From assembly GCA_023430325.1 (NCBI GenBank), contig JAEZAU010000037.1, positions 1 through 15,300 on the forward strand: 15,300 nucleotides of DNA. Direction: 5' to 3'. Below are positions 7,993 through 14,660 of the stretch, one piece after another (within the stretch, counting starts at the first letter, position 1; each line of letters starts with the position of its first letter). This DNA comes from Bacteroidota bacterium. GTDB taxonomy: Bacteria > Bacteroidota > Bacteroidia > Flavobacteriales_F > PHOS-HE28. The translations under genes were made by a program, and so were the position numbers. The notes under the pieces were generated by a model that was not told the origin of the DNA, did not search any database, and saw only the letters and a list, made by a program, of their open reading frames with translations.

Positions 7993-8729
7993 ATCAGCAG
8001 CATTTGGGTGAGCAGGTAGTTGGCGATGAGGATCACCACGTTGCTATAGACCACCGCACGTGTGCTGCTGATGCCTACTTCCCGGGTACCTCCCCGTGTG
8101 TAATAACCTTGGTAGGCGCTTACTGTCGCAATGATGAAGGCGAAGACCACGGTCTTGATCAGCGCATAAGTGATCGTGTAGGGATCGAAGTCGTATTGAA
8201 TGCCTTCGATATAATCCACCGAGGAAACGATGCTTGTTCCCACCCCCGCCAGCCAGCCGCCGAAAATGCTCAGGAACATGCTGATGATCACCAGGAACGG
8301 ATTGATCAACATGGAGGCCACGATCTTTGGCAAGATGAGGTAACCGGCTGAATTAACGCCCATTATGTCCAACGCATCGATCTGTTCCTTCACCCTCATC
8401 GATCCGATCTCCGCAGCGATGTTCGATCCCACTTTTCCCGCCAGAATGAGCGAGATGATGGTAGGGCTGAACTCAAGAATGGTGCTCTGCCTGGCGGTGA
8501 AGCCAACGACATAGGTCGGTATCCAGGCAGAATCAATGTTGGTGCTGGTCTGTATGGTGATGACCGCCCCCATGAAGACTGACAGAAGTGCTACAATACC
8601 AACACTTTTCACACCTAATAGATCCATCTCCTCTATGGTCCTCTTCCAATAGAGGGACAGCCTTTCAGGCCGGCTGAAAGTATCCTTGATCAACAGGAAA
8701 TAACGGCCTAGGTGATAAACGATCTGCAT
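7989..8729 (-). CDS. mlaE: MlaE family ABC transporter permease
   Basis: A 246-residue membrane protein with about five to six hydrophobic segments, beginning with a membrane-lying N-terminal helix and a segment around residues 43-60 (VGIVALLSVFMGAVITIQ). The diagnostic MlaE core is present: E86, SPTIISLILAGKVGSNIAAE (88-107) and GSMRVKEQIDALDIMGVN (109-126), followed by PKIVASML. Near the C-terminus lies GGTREVGISSTRAVVYS, matching the family's conserved GG-x-x-GVG-x-x-TT motif. It is the first gene of the pair and overlaps the ATPase start by 4 bases, so the two should form the inner-membrane core of a phospholipid transporter. The 73-base gap to the divergent lipoprotein gene must hold promoters for both directions. 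Confidence 0.9.
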   Translation of the reverse strand: MQIVYHLGRYFLLIKDTFSRPERLSLYWKRTIEEMDLLGVKSVGIVALLSVFMGAVITIQTSTNIDSAWIPTYVVGFTARQSTILEFSPTIISLILAGKVGSNIAAEIGSMRVKEQIDALDIMGVNSAGYLILPKIVASMLINPFLVIISMFLSIFGGWLAGVGTSIVSSVDYIEGIQYDFDPYTITYALIKTVVFAFIIATVSAYQGYYTRGGTREVGISSTRAVVYSNVVILIANYLLTQMLLI

Positions 8730-8744
8730 GAAGCCAATAGCGGG

Positions 8745-8752
8745 CTAAAATA
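8745..8752 (-). promoter_or_regulatory. Weak candidate -7 element for the mlaE-mlaF transcript
   Basis: On the minus strand TATTTTAG matches the Bacteroidota -7 consensus TAnnTTTG at 7 of 8 positions and lies 15 bases before the mlaE start codon. No TTG is visible 19-21 bases upstream, so the assignment is tentative. Confidence 0.25.
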
Positions 8753-8802
8753 GCACGTTCCATTGCCGATCGGTACCTTAGCCACCCGGCCTTCGAACTT
8801 TG

Positions 8803-9042
8803 ATGAACAACCTTGGGCTCAGACAGATCGGCAGATGGGCCTGCCTTATCGTCCTACTCCTCTTTATTATGGGGATAAGCAGTTGTGCCTCACAACCTTC
8901 CAAATACCGCCGGAAGAAAGGATGCGATTGCCCGAAATGGAATTGGAACGGATCGCCTGCCAGTAAAGGGATACATGCTAATTTCGGCCCTGACGGTCAC
9001 CAGCACCACCATCATGTGCGACGGAACTGGTCGGATACTTGA
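8803..9042 (+). CDS. Small His/Cys-rich lipoprotein with CDCPKW motif
   Basis: A predicted lipoprotein of 79 residues counted from the ATG at 8803; a TTG immediately upstream is less likely. A short basic N-terminus is followed by a hydrophobic core (about residues 12-25) and a lipobox GISSC with the acylated cysteine at C28. The mature part is only about 52 residues: a basic patch (KYRRKKG), then GCDCPKW (40-46), then a histidine-rich tail (H66, H68-H71). From general knowledge, small lipoproteins carrying a CDCPKW motif recur in Bacteroidota genomes; their function is unknown to me. Two cysteines spaced CxC and a histidine cluster suggest metal binding, which is inference. It ends 6 bases before the SprT-like gene and probably shares its transcript. 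Location is expected to be an envelope membrane. Confidence 0.8.
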   Translation: MNNLGLRQIGRWACLIVLLLFIMGISSCASQPSKYRRKKGCDCPKWNWNGSPASKGIHANFGPDGHQHHHHVRRNWSDT

Positions 9043-9048
9043 GCAAGG

Positions 9049-9681
9049 ATGATCTTCGCGAACGATCTGGATATCCTACGACGCCAATTACCATCGGCGG
9101 CATTCCCTGTTGTATTGCAATGGTTGAGACGCAATCCCATTCTCGTTCGGATCGTTCCCGCACGGCAGACGAAACTCGGTGACTACCGTAGCGCTACGCG
9201 AACGCTTCCGCATCGAGTCAGTGTGAACTCCGATCTGAACAAGTATGCCTTCCTGGTAACGTTGATCCACGAATTCGCACACTACACCACGTACATCCGT
9301 TCGCGCCGTTGGAAAGACCCACATGGCCCCATGTGGAAGAGCGAATATGCCAAACTGATGCGGCCGTTCATGAGCCGCGCAGTGTTCCCTGCCGATGTGC
9401 TGCGTGCATTGGAATATCACCTGGCCGATGCGCCGGCAAGTAGCTGCACCGATCACGAGCTCATGCGTGTGTTGCGCAAGTACGATCGCGATCCGAAACC
9501 TCTGTTGGAAGAACTTCCTGAACGGACGATGTTCCAGTTCAACGAACGGATCTTCGTGAAAGGTCCACAATTGCGCAAACGGTACAAGTGCCATTGCTTG
9601 AACGACCGGCGCACATACTTCATAGATCCACTGGCCGAAGTGCACCTGCACTCTCCGTTGACAGCCCGCAAGGCTTCATGA
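9049..9681 (+). CDS. SprT-like zinc metalloprotease domain protein
   Basis: A 210-residue protein with the SprT-like zincin signature HEFAH (H74, E75, H78) and a probable third zinc ligand H92 in DPHGPMWKSEY, the conserved HGxxWK element of this family. The C-terminal part (KRYKCHCLNDRRTYFI, about 180-195) resembles the zinc-ribbon-like tail of SprT proteins, but only two cysteines are visible (CHC), so a complete four-cysteine zinc ribbon is not present. There is no signal peptide, so it should act in the cytoplasm. SprT/Spartan relatives in eukaryotes cleave DNA-protein crosslinks; bacterial members are largely uncharacterised, so a role in protein quality control or DNA repair is only a possibility. 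The ATG at 9049 overlaps a Shine-Dalgarno-like AAGGA, 6 bases after the lipoprotein gene and 4 bases before the next gene, which indicates an operon. Confidence 0.85.
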   Translation: MIFANDLDILRRQLPSAAFPVVLQWLRRNPILVRIVPARQTKLGDYRSATRTLPHRVSVNSDLNKYAFLVTLIHEFAHYTTYIRSRRWKDPHGPMWKSEYAKLMRPFMSRAVFPADVLRALEYHLADAPASSCTDHELMRVLRKYDRDPKPLLEELPERTMFQFNERIFVKGPQLRKRYKCHCLNDRRTYFIDPLAEVHLHSPLTARKAS

Positions 9682-9685
9682 TCGG

Positions 9686-10792
9686 ATGGCCTTCAGTCCA
9701 CTGATGACAAGAGAACATACTTGGTGCGTGATCATGGCGGGCGGCGTGGGAAGCCGCTTCTGGCCAATGAGCCGTAGCGCATACCCCAAACAGTTCCTGG
9801 ACTTTCTCGGTCTTGGCAGAACGCTGTTACAGCAGACCTATGATCGTTTCCTTCCGATCTGTCCGAAAGAGAACATATTGGTGGTGACCAATGCGCAGTA
9901 CGCCCACCTGGTACGCGAGCAACTTCCCGAGCTGAAGGAAGAACAGATCCTGCCCGAACCTTTCCGCCGGAATACGGCACCATGCGTCGCGTACGCCGAC
10001 CACGTGATCGCATCACGAGATCCTGAGGCATGCATCATTGTAACACCAAGCGATCATCTGGTGCTGAAAGAGGAAGCATTCCAGAGAACGATCGAACTTG
10101 CGTTGCAACATGCCACCAACGATGACCGGCTGGTGACCCTGGGCATTACTCCCAACCGTCCCGATACAGGATACGGATATATCCAGTTCATGGATGATGC
10201 CGTACCGCATCCACGCGTGAAGAAGGTGAAGACCTTCACCGAGAAGCCCGATCTGGAAACTGCACGGACCTTTCTTGAAAGCGGAGATTTTCTCTGGAAC
10301 GCAGGGATCTTCATCTGGTCGTTGAAGAGCATCAACAAAGCATTCCACCAGCATCTGCCTGCCATGCAGGCACGTTTCGCAAAAGGCGAAGGTCTTTATG
10401 GCACCATCAAGGAACGCACCTTCGTGGAGGAGGCCTATGCCGATTGCGAGAACATATCAGTGGACTACGGCATCATGGAAAAGGCACCCAACGTCTATAC
10501 CATCGTAAGCGATTTTGGTTGGAGCGATCTGGGTACCTGGGGCAGTCTCTATACCCATATCCCGAAAGATGCCGAAGGCAACGCCACCGTGGGCGAGAAT
10601 GTGCGGCTATATGACTGCAGCGGCAACATGGTGCATATGCACGATGAACGCCTGCTGGTCATGCAAGGCATGAAGGACATGATCCTGGTAAGCACCAAGG
10701 ATGCCCTTCTTGTCTGCCGCAAGCAGGACGAACAGAAGATCCGCCAGTTCGTGAACGACCTTACAGCGGAGACCGGCGATCGATACATCTGA
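9686..10792 (+). CDS. manC: Mannose-1-phosphate guanylyltransferase (GDP-mannose pyrophosphorylase)
   Basis: Converts mannose-1-phosphate and GTP to GDP-mannose, the donor for mannose-, fucose- and rhamnose-type sugars in surface polysaccharides. The 368 residues carry the nucleotidyltransferase signature GGVGSRFWPMSR (19-30), EPFRRNTAPC (91-100), TPSDH (120-124), GI-P-RP-TGYGYI (153-166), FTEKP (184-188) and FLWNAGIFIW (202-211), with a late SDFGWSDLGTW. The length fits the single-domain form without the C-terminal phosphomannose isomerase cupin found in longer ManC proteins. The start is not settled: ATG 9686 follows the previous stop by 4 bases, while Met7 (ATG 9704) leaves a shorter N-terminus closer to usual family starts. 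It overlaps the RNase D gene by one base (TGATG), so the two are co-translated. The family is certain; the symbol is by function, as manC and algA/cpsB names overlap. Confidence 0.93.
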   Translation: MAFSPLMTREHTWCVIMAGGVGSRFWPMSRSAYPKQFLDFLGLGRTLLQQTYDRFLPICPKENILVVTNAQYAHLVREQLPELKEEQILPEPFRRNTAPCVAYADHVIASRDPEACIIVTPSDHLVLKEEAFQRTIELALQHATNDDRLVTLGITPNRPDTGYGYIQFMDDAVPHPRVKKVKTFTEKPDLETARTFLESGDFLWNAGIFIWSLKSINKAFHQHLPAMQARFAKGEGLYGTIKERTFVEEAYADCENISVDYGIMEKAPNVYTIVSDFGWSDLGTWGSLYTHIPKDAEGNATVGENVRLYDCSGNMVHMHDERLLVMQGMKDMILVSTKDALLVCRKQDEQKIRQFVNDLTAETGDRYI

Positions 10793-11922
10793 TGGCCGTG
10801 GGGGGCTTTGAACTGATCACCGCACAGCGTCAGCTCCACGAGAAGCTTGCGCATTTTGCCGGTGGCGCCACCATAGCGTTGGATACCGAAGCTTCAAGCT
10901 TCCACCGCTACCGCGAATCGGTCTGTCTCATTCAGCTCAGCGATCGGGCGAAGACCCTTCTGGTGGATCCGCTTTCGATCAAGGACCTTTCTCCTCTTCG
11001 CCAGCTCCTTGCGGAAAAAAAGATGGAAGTGGTGATCCATGATGCGGACTACGATCTGCGCATCCTGGCCCGTCACCACCAGATCCGTGTGGAGAACGTG
11101 TTCGATACATTGGTAGCCGCAGAACTGGTGAACGAACCGGAGATCGGTCTTGCTCCATTGCTGTCCCGCTATTTCGGGATCACGGTGGACAAGAAATTCC
11201 AGAAGGCTGACTGGAGCCAGCGGCCACTGCCCGAAGCCATGCTCTCCTATGCTGCAGGCGATACTTCCCATTTGATAGAGCTGCGCGACATGCTTGCCGC
11301 CAAGCTGAAGGAAAAAGGCCGCTGGGAATGGGCACAGGAGGAATTCGAACTGCTTACTGATGCACCTTTCAACCTTGTGGAGAGCGATGAGCCGGCCTAC
11401 CTGCGCATGAAGGGCGCCAAGACGTTGAAGCCCCAGCAACTCGCCATACTTCGCGAGCTGCATCCCTGGCGTGAAGCGATCGCTGAACAGCAGGATCGCG
11501 CGCCGTTCATGATCCTGGGAAATGATGTGATGCTCTCCCTTTCCATAGATCCGCCAAAAGATCTGGCGGAACTCGCACGCCGGAAGGGCATCAGCGAAAG
11601 ACTCTTCGATCGGTATGGCCGTGACATCATGCCATTGATCGAAAAAGCGCGCTCACTTCCCAAGGACCAATGGCCCAAAGTGGAAAGACCGAAACGCTGG
11701 TCGCGCGATCCCGATCATGACGAGCGTTTGAAACGATTGAAACAGGTGCGTGACAAGCTGACCAGGGAGAATGATCTGCGGCCGGGTATCGTTGCTGCCA
11801 ACCAGTTGCTTTCTGAGATCGCGCGTACCATGCCGGGCGACATCGAAGCACTTGCAGCACTCCCGGGTATTCGACGGTACCAGGTCCGCAATTTCGGCGA
11901 AGCATTGTTGAAGGCGATCTGA
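10792..11922 (+). CDS. rnd: Ribonuclease D (3'-5' exoribonuclease with HRDC domain)
   Basis: A 376-residue DEDD-family 3'-5' exoribonuclease that by family knowledge trims tRNA precursors and other structured RNAs. Catalytic residues are all visible: D31 and E33 in ALDTEAS (Exo I), D88 in VIHDADYDL (Exo II), and Y153 with D157 in SYAAGDTSHL (Exo III, DEDDy type). An HRDC domain follows at about residues 212-285 (QLAILRELHPWREAIAEQ ... GISERLFDRYG). A second helical, HRDC-like segment may lie at 310-375, as in E. coli RNase D, which has the same length. The ATG overlaps the manC-type stop codon by one base. An inverted repeat CGATCT/AGATCG (11915-11931) spans the stop codon but has no U-run, so readthrough to the symporter gene is possible. 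Confidence 0.93.
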   Translation: MAVGGFELITAQRQLHEKLAHFAGGATIALDTEASSFHRYRESVCLIQLSDRAKTLLVDPLSIKDLSPLRQLLAEKKMEVVIHDADYDLRILARHHQIRVENVFDTLVAAELVNEPEIGLAPLLSRYFGITVDKKFQKADWSQRPLPEAMLSYAAGDTSHLIELRDMLAAKLKEKGRWEWAQEEFELLTDAPFNLVESDEPAYLRMKGAKTLKPQQLAILRELHPWREAIAEQQDRAPFMILGNDVMLSLSIDPPKDLAELARRKGISERLFDRYGRDIMPLIEKARSLPKDQWPKVERPKRWSRDPDHDERLKRLKQVRDKLTRENDLRPGIVAANQLLSEIARTMPGDIEALAALPGIRRYQVRNFGEALLKAI

Positions 11923-11983
11923 TCAAGATCGTGATACCGTTCGAAGCGGTCGCGTTCTTTGCATCACCGCACACCTCTACCGG

Positions 11984-13675
11984 ATGCATCCGATCGATTG
12001 GTTCGTACTACTAGGAACATTAGGCTTCATAATAGCTTATGGCATCTGGCGCACCCGTAATTCAAACACGAGCGAGAGCTATCTGCGTGGCGGAAATGAT
12101 AACCGCTGGTGGGGTGTGGGGCTCAGTGTAATGGCCACGCAGGCCAGCGCCATCACCTTCCTGAGCACTCCCGGGCAGGGTTTCCTCGATGGCATGCGCT
12201 TCATCCAGTTCTACTTCGGGTTGCCTCTGGCGATGATCGTCATCGGCATGGTCTTCATCCCGTTGTATTACAAGTGGAAGGTCTTCACCGCGTATGAATT
12301 CATAGGCAAGCGCTTCGATCGGCGTACACGGCTGCTCACCGCAGGGCTTTTCCTTGTTCAGCGAAGTCTCGCGGCAGGCATCACCATTTACGCTCCGAGC
12401 ATCATCCTGAGCAAGATCCTGCATTGGCCGCTCTCGCTGACCTGTGTCTTCATCGGTGGCCTGGTGATCCTCTATACCACCACCGGAGGCGCAAGAGCTG
12501 TCGGCGTTACCCACAAACAACAGATGGCCGTGATGTTCCTGGGGATATTCACCGCTTTTGGACTTCTGATCCATTACCTCGGTGATACGATCGGATTCAC
12601 CGGATCGTTGATGCTGGCAGATGATCTTGGAAAGATGACGATCATCGATACCAGATGGGATCCTGCGGAACGCTATACCCTGTGGAGCGGCTTGATCGGA
12701 GGTTTCTTCCTGCAACTCTCCTATTTCGGCACGGACCAGAGCCAGGTGCAGCGTTACCTCAACGGGCAGGATATCCAGCAGGCGCGACAAGGTCTTTGGA
12801 TGAACGGCATCCTGAAGATCCCCATGCAATTCTTCATCCTGTTGACCGGGGTTCTCGTGTACATCTTTTATCTGGTGCATCCATCACCGATCCATTGGAA
12901 CGAAGCCAACCTCAATGAACTTAGATCCTCACCAGCTGCTCCTGAGCTTAGCGAATTGGAGGAGATGCACAGGGGGAACAGCCGGGTGCGCCAGGAACGC
13001 ACGATAGAATGGGCCGATGCTGTGCGAAGGAATGATCCGATCGCACGCGAAAAGGCATTCAACGGGCTGGATGCGGCGTTGCAGGAAGAGCAAATGATCC
13101 GGGAAGAAACTGTGGCACTCATCCGCAATGAACTGCCCGATCGGGAACCTAACGACAAGGATTACATCTTCGTTTCGTTCATCATGCAGCATCTGCCGGT
13201 CGGGATAATCGGTCTTTTGATCGCGATGATCTTCAGCGCCGGCATGAGCAGTACATCGGCGGAGCTCAGCGCGTTGGCCACCACGAGCACGGTGGATGTA
13301 CTGAGGCCGTCAGCGGACGATCGCACCCAGGTGCGCAACACCCGCCTGGCCACGATCTTCTTTGGCCTGCTTGCGCTGCTGTTCGCTGCGGTCTTCTCAA
13401 TGTTCGAGAACCTCATCCAGGCAGTGAACATTCTGGGATCGCTTTTTTATGGAACGATCCTGGGGATCTTCCTTGTCGCGTTCTTTTTGAAATGGGTGAA
13501 GGGAACGGCGGTCTTCATTGCGGCCCTGATCGGCCAAGCGGTGATCTTCATCATCCATTTCTCCGCCATCGAGATCGCATTTCTCTGGTACAATCTGATA
13601 GCTCCGGCCATCGTGATCGTAATTTCCATCATTCTGCAGGCAGTGATTCCATCGGAAAAAGAGAAAGCCTCCTGA
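11984..13675 (+). CDS. Sodium:solute symporter (SSS family) with large hydrophilic insert
   Basis: A 563-residue multi-spanning transporter of the solute:sodium symporter family (LeuT fold, Na+-coupled uptake). The N-terminus MHPIDWFVLLGTLGFIIAYG and the SESYLRGGNDNRWWGVGLSV stretch (about 29-48) are typical, as is ATQASAITFLSTPGQGF (about 50-66). The SAGMSSTSAELSALATTST region (about 418-436) corresponds to the helix that provides Na2-site serines in SSS proteins. Between about residues 298 and 392 lies a charged, probably helical non-membrane insert (HPSPIHWNEAN to NDKDYIF) rich in Glu and Arg. Substrate cannot be told from sequence; sugars, sialic acid, amino acids and others are all possible in this family. 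It starts 61 bases after RNase D and may be read from the same transcript or from a promoter in that gap that I could not define. Confidence 0.9.
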   Translation: MHPIDWFVLLGTLGFIIAYGIWRTRNSNTSESYLRGGNDNRWWGVGLSVMATQASAITFLSTPGQGFLDGMRFIQFYFGLPLAMIVIGMVFIPLYYKWKVFTAYEFIGKRFDRRTRLLTAGLFLVQRSLAAGITIYAPSIILSKILHWPLSLTCVFIGGLVILYTTTGGARAVGVTHKQQMAVMFLGIFTAFGLLIHYLGDTIGFTGSLMLADDLGKMTIIDTRWDPAERYTLWSGLIGGFFLQLSYFGTDQSQVQRYLNGQDIQQARQGLWMNGILKIPMQFFILLTGVLVYIFYLVHPSPIHWNEANLNELRSSPAAPELSELEEMHRGNSRVRQERTIEWADAVRRNDPIAREKAFNGLDAALQEEQMIREETVALIRNELPDREPNDKDYIFVSFIMQHLPVGIIGLLIAMIFSAGMSSTSAELSALATTSTVDVLRPSADDRTQVRNTRLATIFFGLLALLFAAVFSMFENLIQAVNILGSLFYGTILGIFLVAFFLKWVKGTAVFIAALIGQAVIFIIHFSAIEIAFLWYNLIAPAIVIVISIILQAVIPSEKEKAS

Positions 13676-13689
13676 TCGGAGGCTTTCTT
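13661..13689. terminator. Terminator hairpin containing the symporter stop codon, probably bidirectional
   Basis: GAAAGCCTCC (13663-13672) pairs perfectly with GGAGGCTTTC (13678-13687) around the 5-base loop TGATC, extendable by one or two pairs. The stop codon TGA (13673-13675) is in the loop. The plus-strand tail is TTC, a poor U-run, whereas on the minus strand the stem is followed by TCTCTTTTTCC. It should therefore work best for the convergent DUF2911 gene and may serve both. Confidence 0.85.
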
Positions 13690-13709
13690 CAAAAATGGAT
13701 CGATCGGTC

Positions 13710-14582
13710 TTAGCGCTTTCCGCTGGGCTTTGCTGTTCCGGTGGACTTTTGCTCCCACTCCGCGATCTTCTCGGTGTTCATTTTCACGTACGCATCGTTC
13801 TTCGCCTCCTGGGCCAACTTGAGGCTTTCCTGGGCCGTGGCCACCGCTTCCTTGTACATGCCATTCTTCGCCTGGGCAAGTGCCAGCGTATGCAGGTTCC
13901 AGAACTTCTTGTCCATGCTCACGCTCTTCTGGGCGTATTCAAGGGCCTTCTCGTTCTCCATGTTGCGATCGAGCAGGAAACGTGCGCTTCCGCTGTACGC
14001 ACGGAAATCCGCATCAGGCTTCGCAAGTGACTCTTTAATATTGGCCATCGCCTTCTCGGTGGCATCGGCATGCAGGCCGATCGAGACCTTGGTATCGGCC
14101 CAACGCAATTGCAATTGTGCCTTGTCATCCTTCACCTCTTCGAACAGGAAGGTGAGCGTCTCGAAATGTTCGGCCTTTGCTGCGGGTACTTTCACGGTAA
14201 GCACATCCTCTTCCGGCTTGCGATCATCCTCCCCCCACAGCTCGATGTTCTTGTTGAAGATGAGCTGCCACGCGCCTTCGCCGGGAATGGTGAAGATGGA
14301 ATATTTGCCAGCCTCCAGAGCCTGGCCTTCGATCAATACTGGGCCATCGAGTTCGATCATGGTGTTCATGTTCGCACCCGTACGCCACACCTTGTTGTAA
14401 GGCAGCATATCACCGAAGATCTTGCGGCCTTTTACGCTGGGACGTGAGTAATCGATCCTGATCTTGGTGAGGCCCACCACCTGCTCCACGGCCCCTTTTG
14501 GCGATGGCTGTGGAAGGTCCTGTGCGGTAACTGTAGCAGCAGCGAGAATTACTGTTGAGAGAAGTAGGTTCTTGATCTTCAT
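13710..14582 (-). CDS. DUF2911 domain protein with C-terminal TPR-like repeats, exported
   Basis: A 290-residue protein with a signal peptide (MKIKNLLLSTVILAAATVTA, cleavage about A20|Q21), so periplasmic or exported. Residues about 25-175 match DUF2911, a beta-rich domain of unknown function common in Bacteroidota. Recognisable pieces are IRIDYSRPSVKGRKIFGDM (41-59), PYNKVWRTGANMNT (61-74), LEAGKYSIFTIPGEGAWQ and FNKNIELWGED. Residues about 200-270 are helical with TPR-like spacing (ENEKALEYAQKSVSMDKKFW, then MYKEAVATAQESLKLAQEA), suggesting a protein-binding tail. No sorting domain is present and the end is lysine-rich. Probably monocistronic: it ends at the shared hairpin and starts 78 bases downstream of another minus-strand gene. 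The family is firm; no biochemical function is known to me. Confidence 0.88.
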   Translation of the reverse strand: MKIKNLLLSTVILAAATVTAQDLPQPSPKGAVEQVVGLTKIRIDYSRPSVKGRKIFGDMLPYNKVWRTGANMNTMIELDGPVLIEGQALEAGKYSIFTIPGEGAWQLIFNKNIELWGEDDRKPEEDVLTVKVPAAKAEHFETLTFLFEEVKDDKAQLQLRWADTKVSIGLHADATEKAMANIKESLAKPDADFRAYSGSARFLLDRNMENEKALEYAQKSVSMDKKFWNLHTLALAQAKNGMYKEAVATAQESLKLAQEAKNDAYVKMNTEKIAEWEQKSTGTAKPSGKR

Positions 14583-14660
14583 GATGATCTGTTTTCACCG
14601 GACTTTGGCCGGGGGCGCGAAATTACAGTGGGGTTTGTTAATGAAGATCGAATGAAGCTT

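Noticed and set aside
8998..9017. Histidine run in the lipoprotein as a cloning tag
   Set aside because: It is HQHHHH inside natural context, followed by further residues, in a genomic operon with native spacing; no vector sequence is visible.
9088..9651. 187-codon minus-strand frame opposite the SprT-like gene
   Set aside because: The sense strand has a full HExxH protease with conserved flanks, and the antisense product shows no domain.
10894..11463. 189-codon minus-strand frame opposite RNase D
   Set aside because: The sense frame has all DEDDy catalytic residues; the antisense frame has no features.
12062..12880. 272-codon open frame on the minus strand inside the symporter gene
   Set aside because: It is antisense to a well-supported symporter. 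Its translation is rich in His, Gln, Glu and Asp without domain features, as expected from a mirrored coding frame in this composition.
13741..14400. 219-codon plus-strand frame with Ser/Phe-rich, membrane-like translation
   Set aside because: It mirrors the DUF2911 gene; the Ser/Phe/Leu richness comes from antisense reading of Lys/Glu-rich codons.
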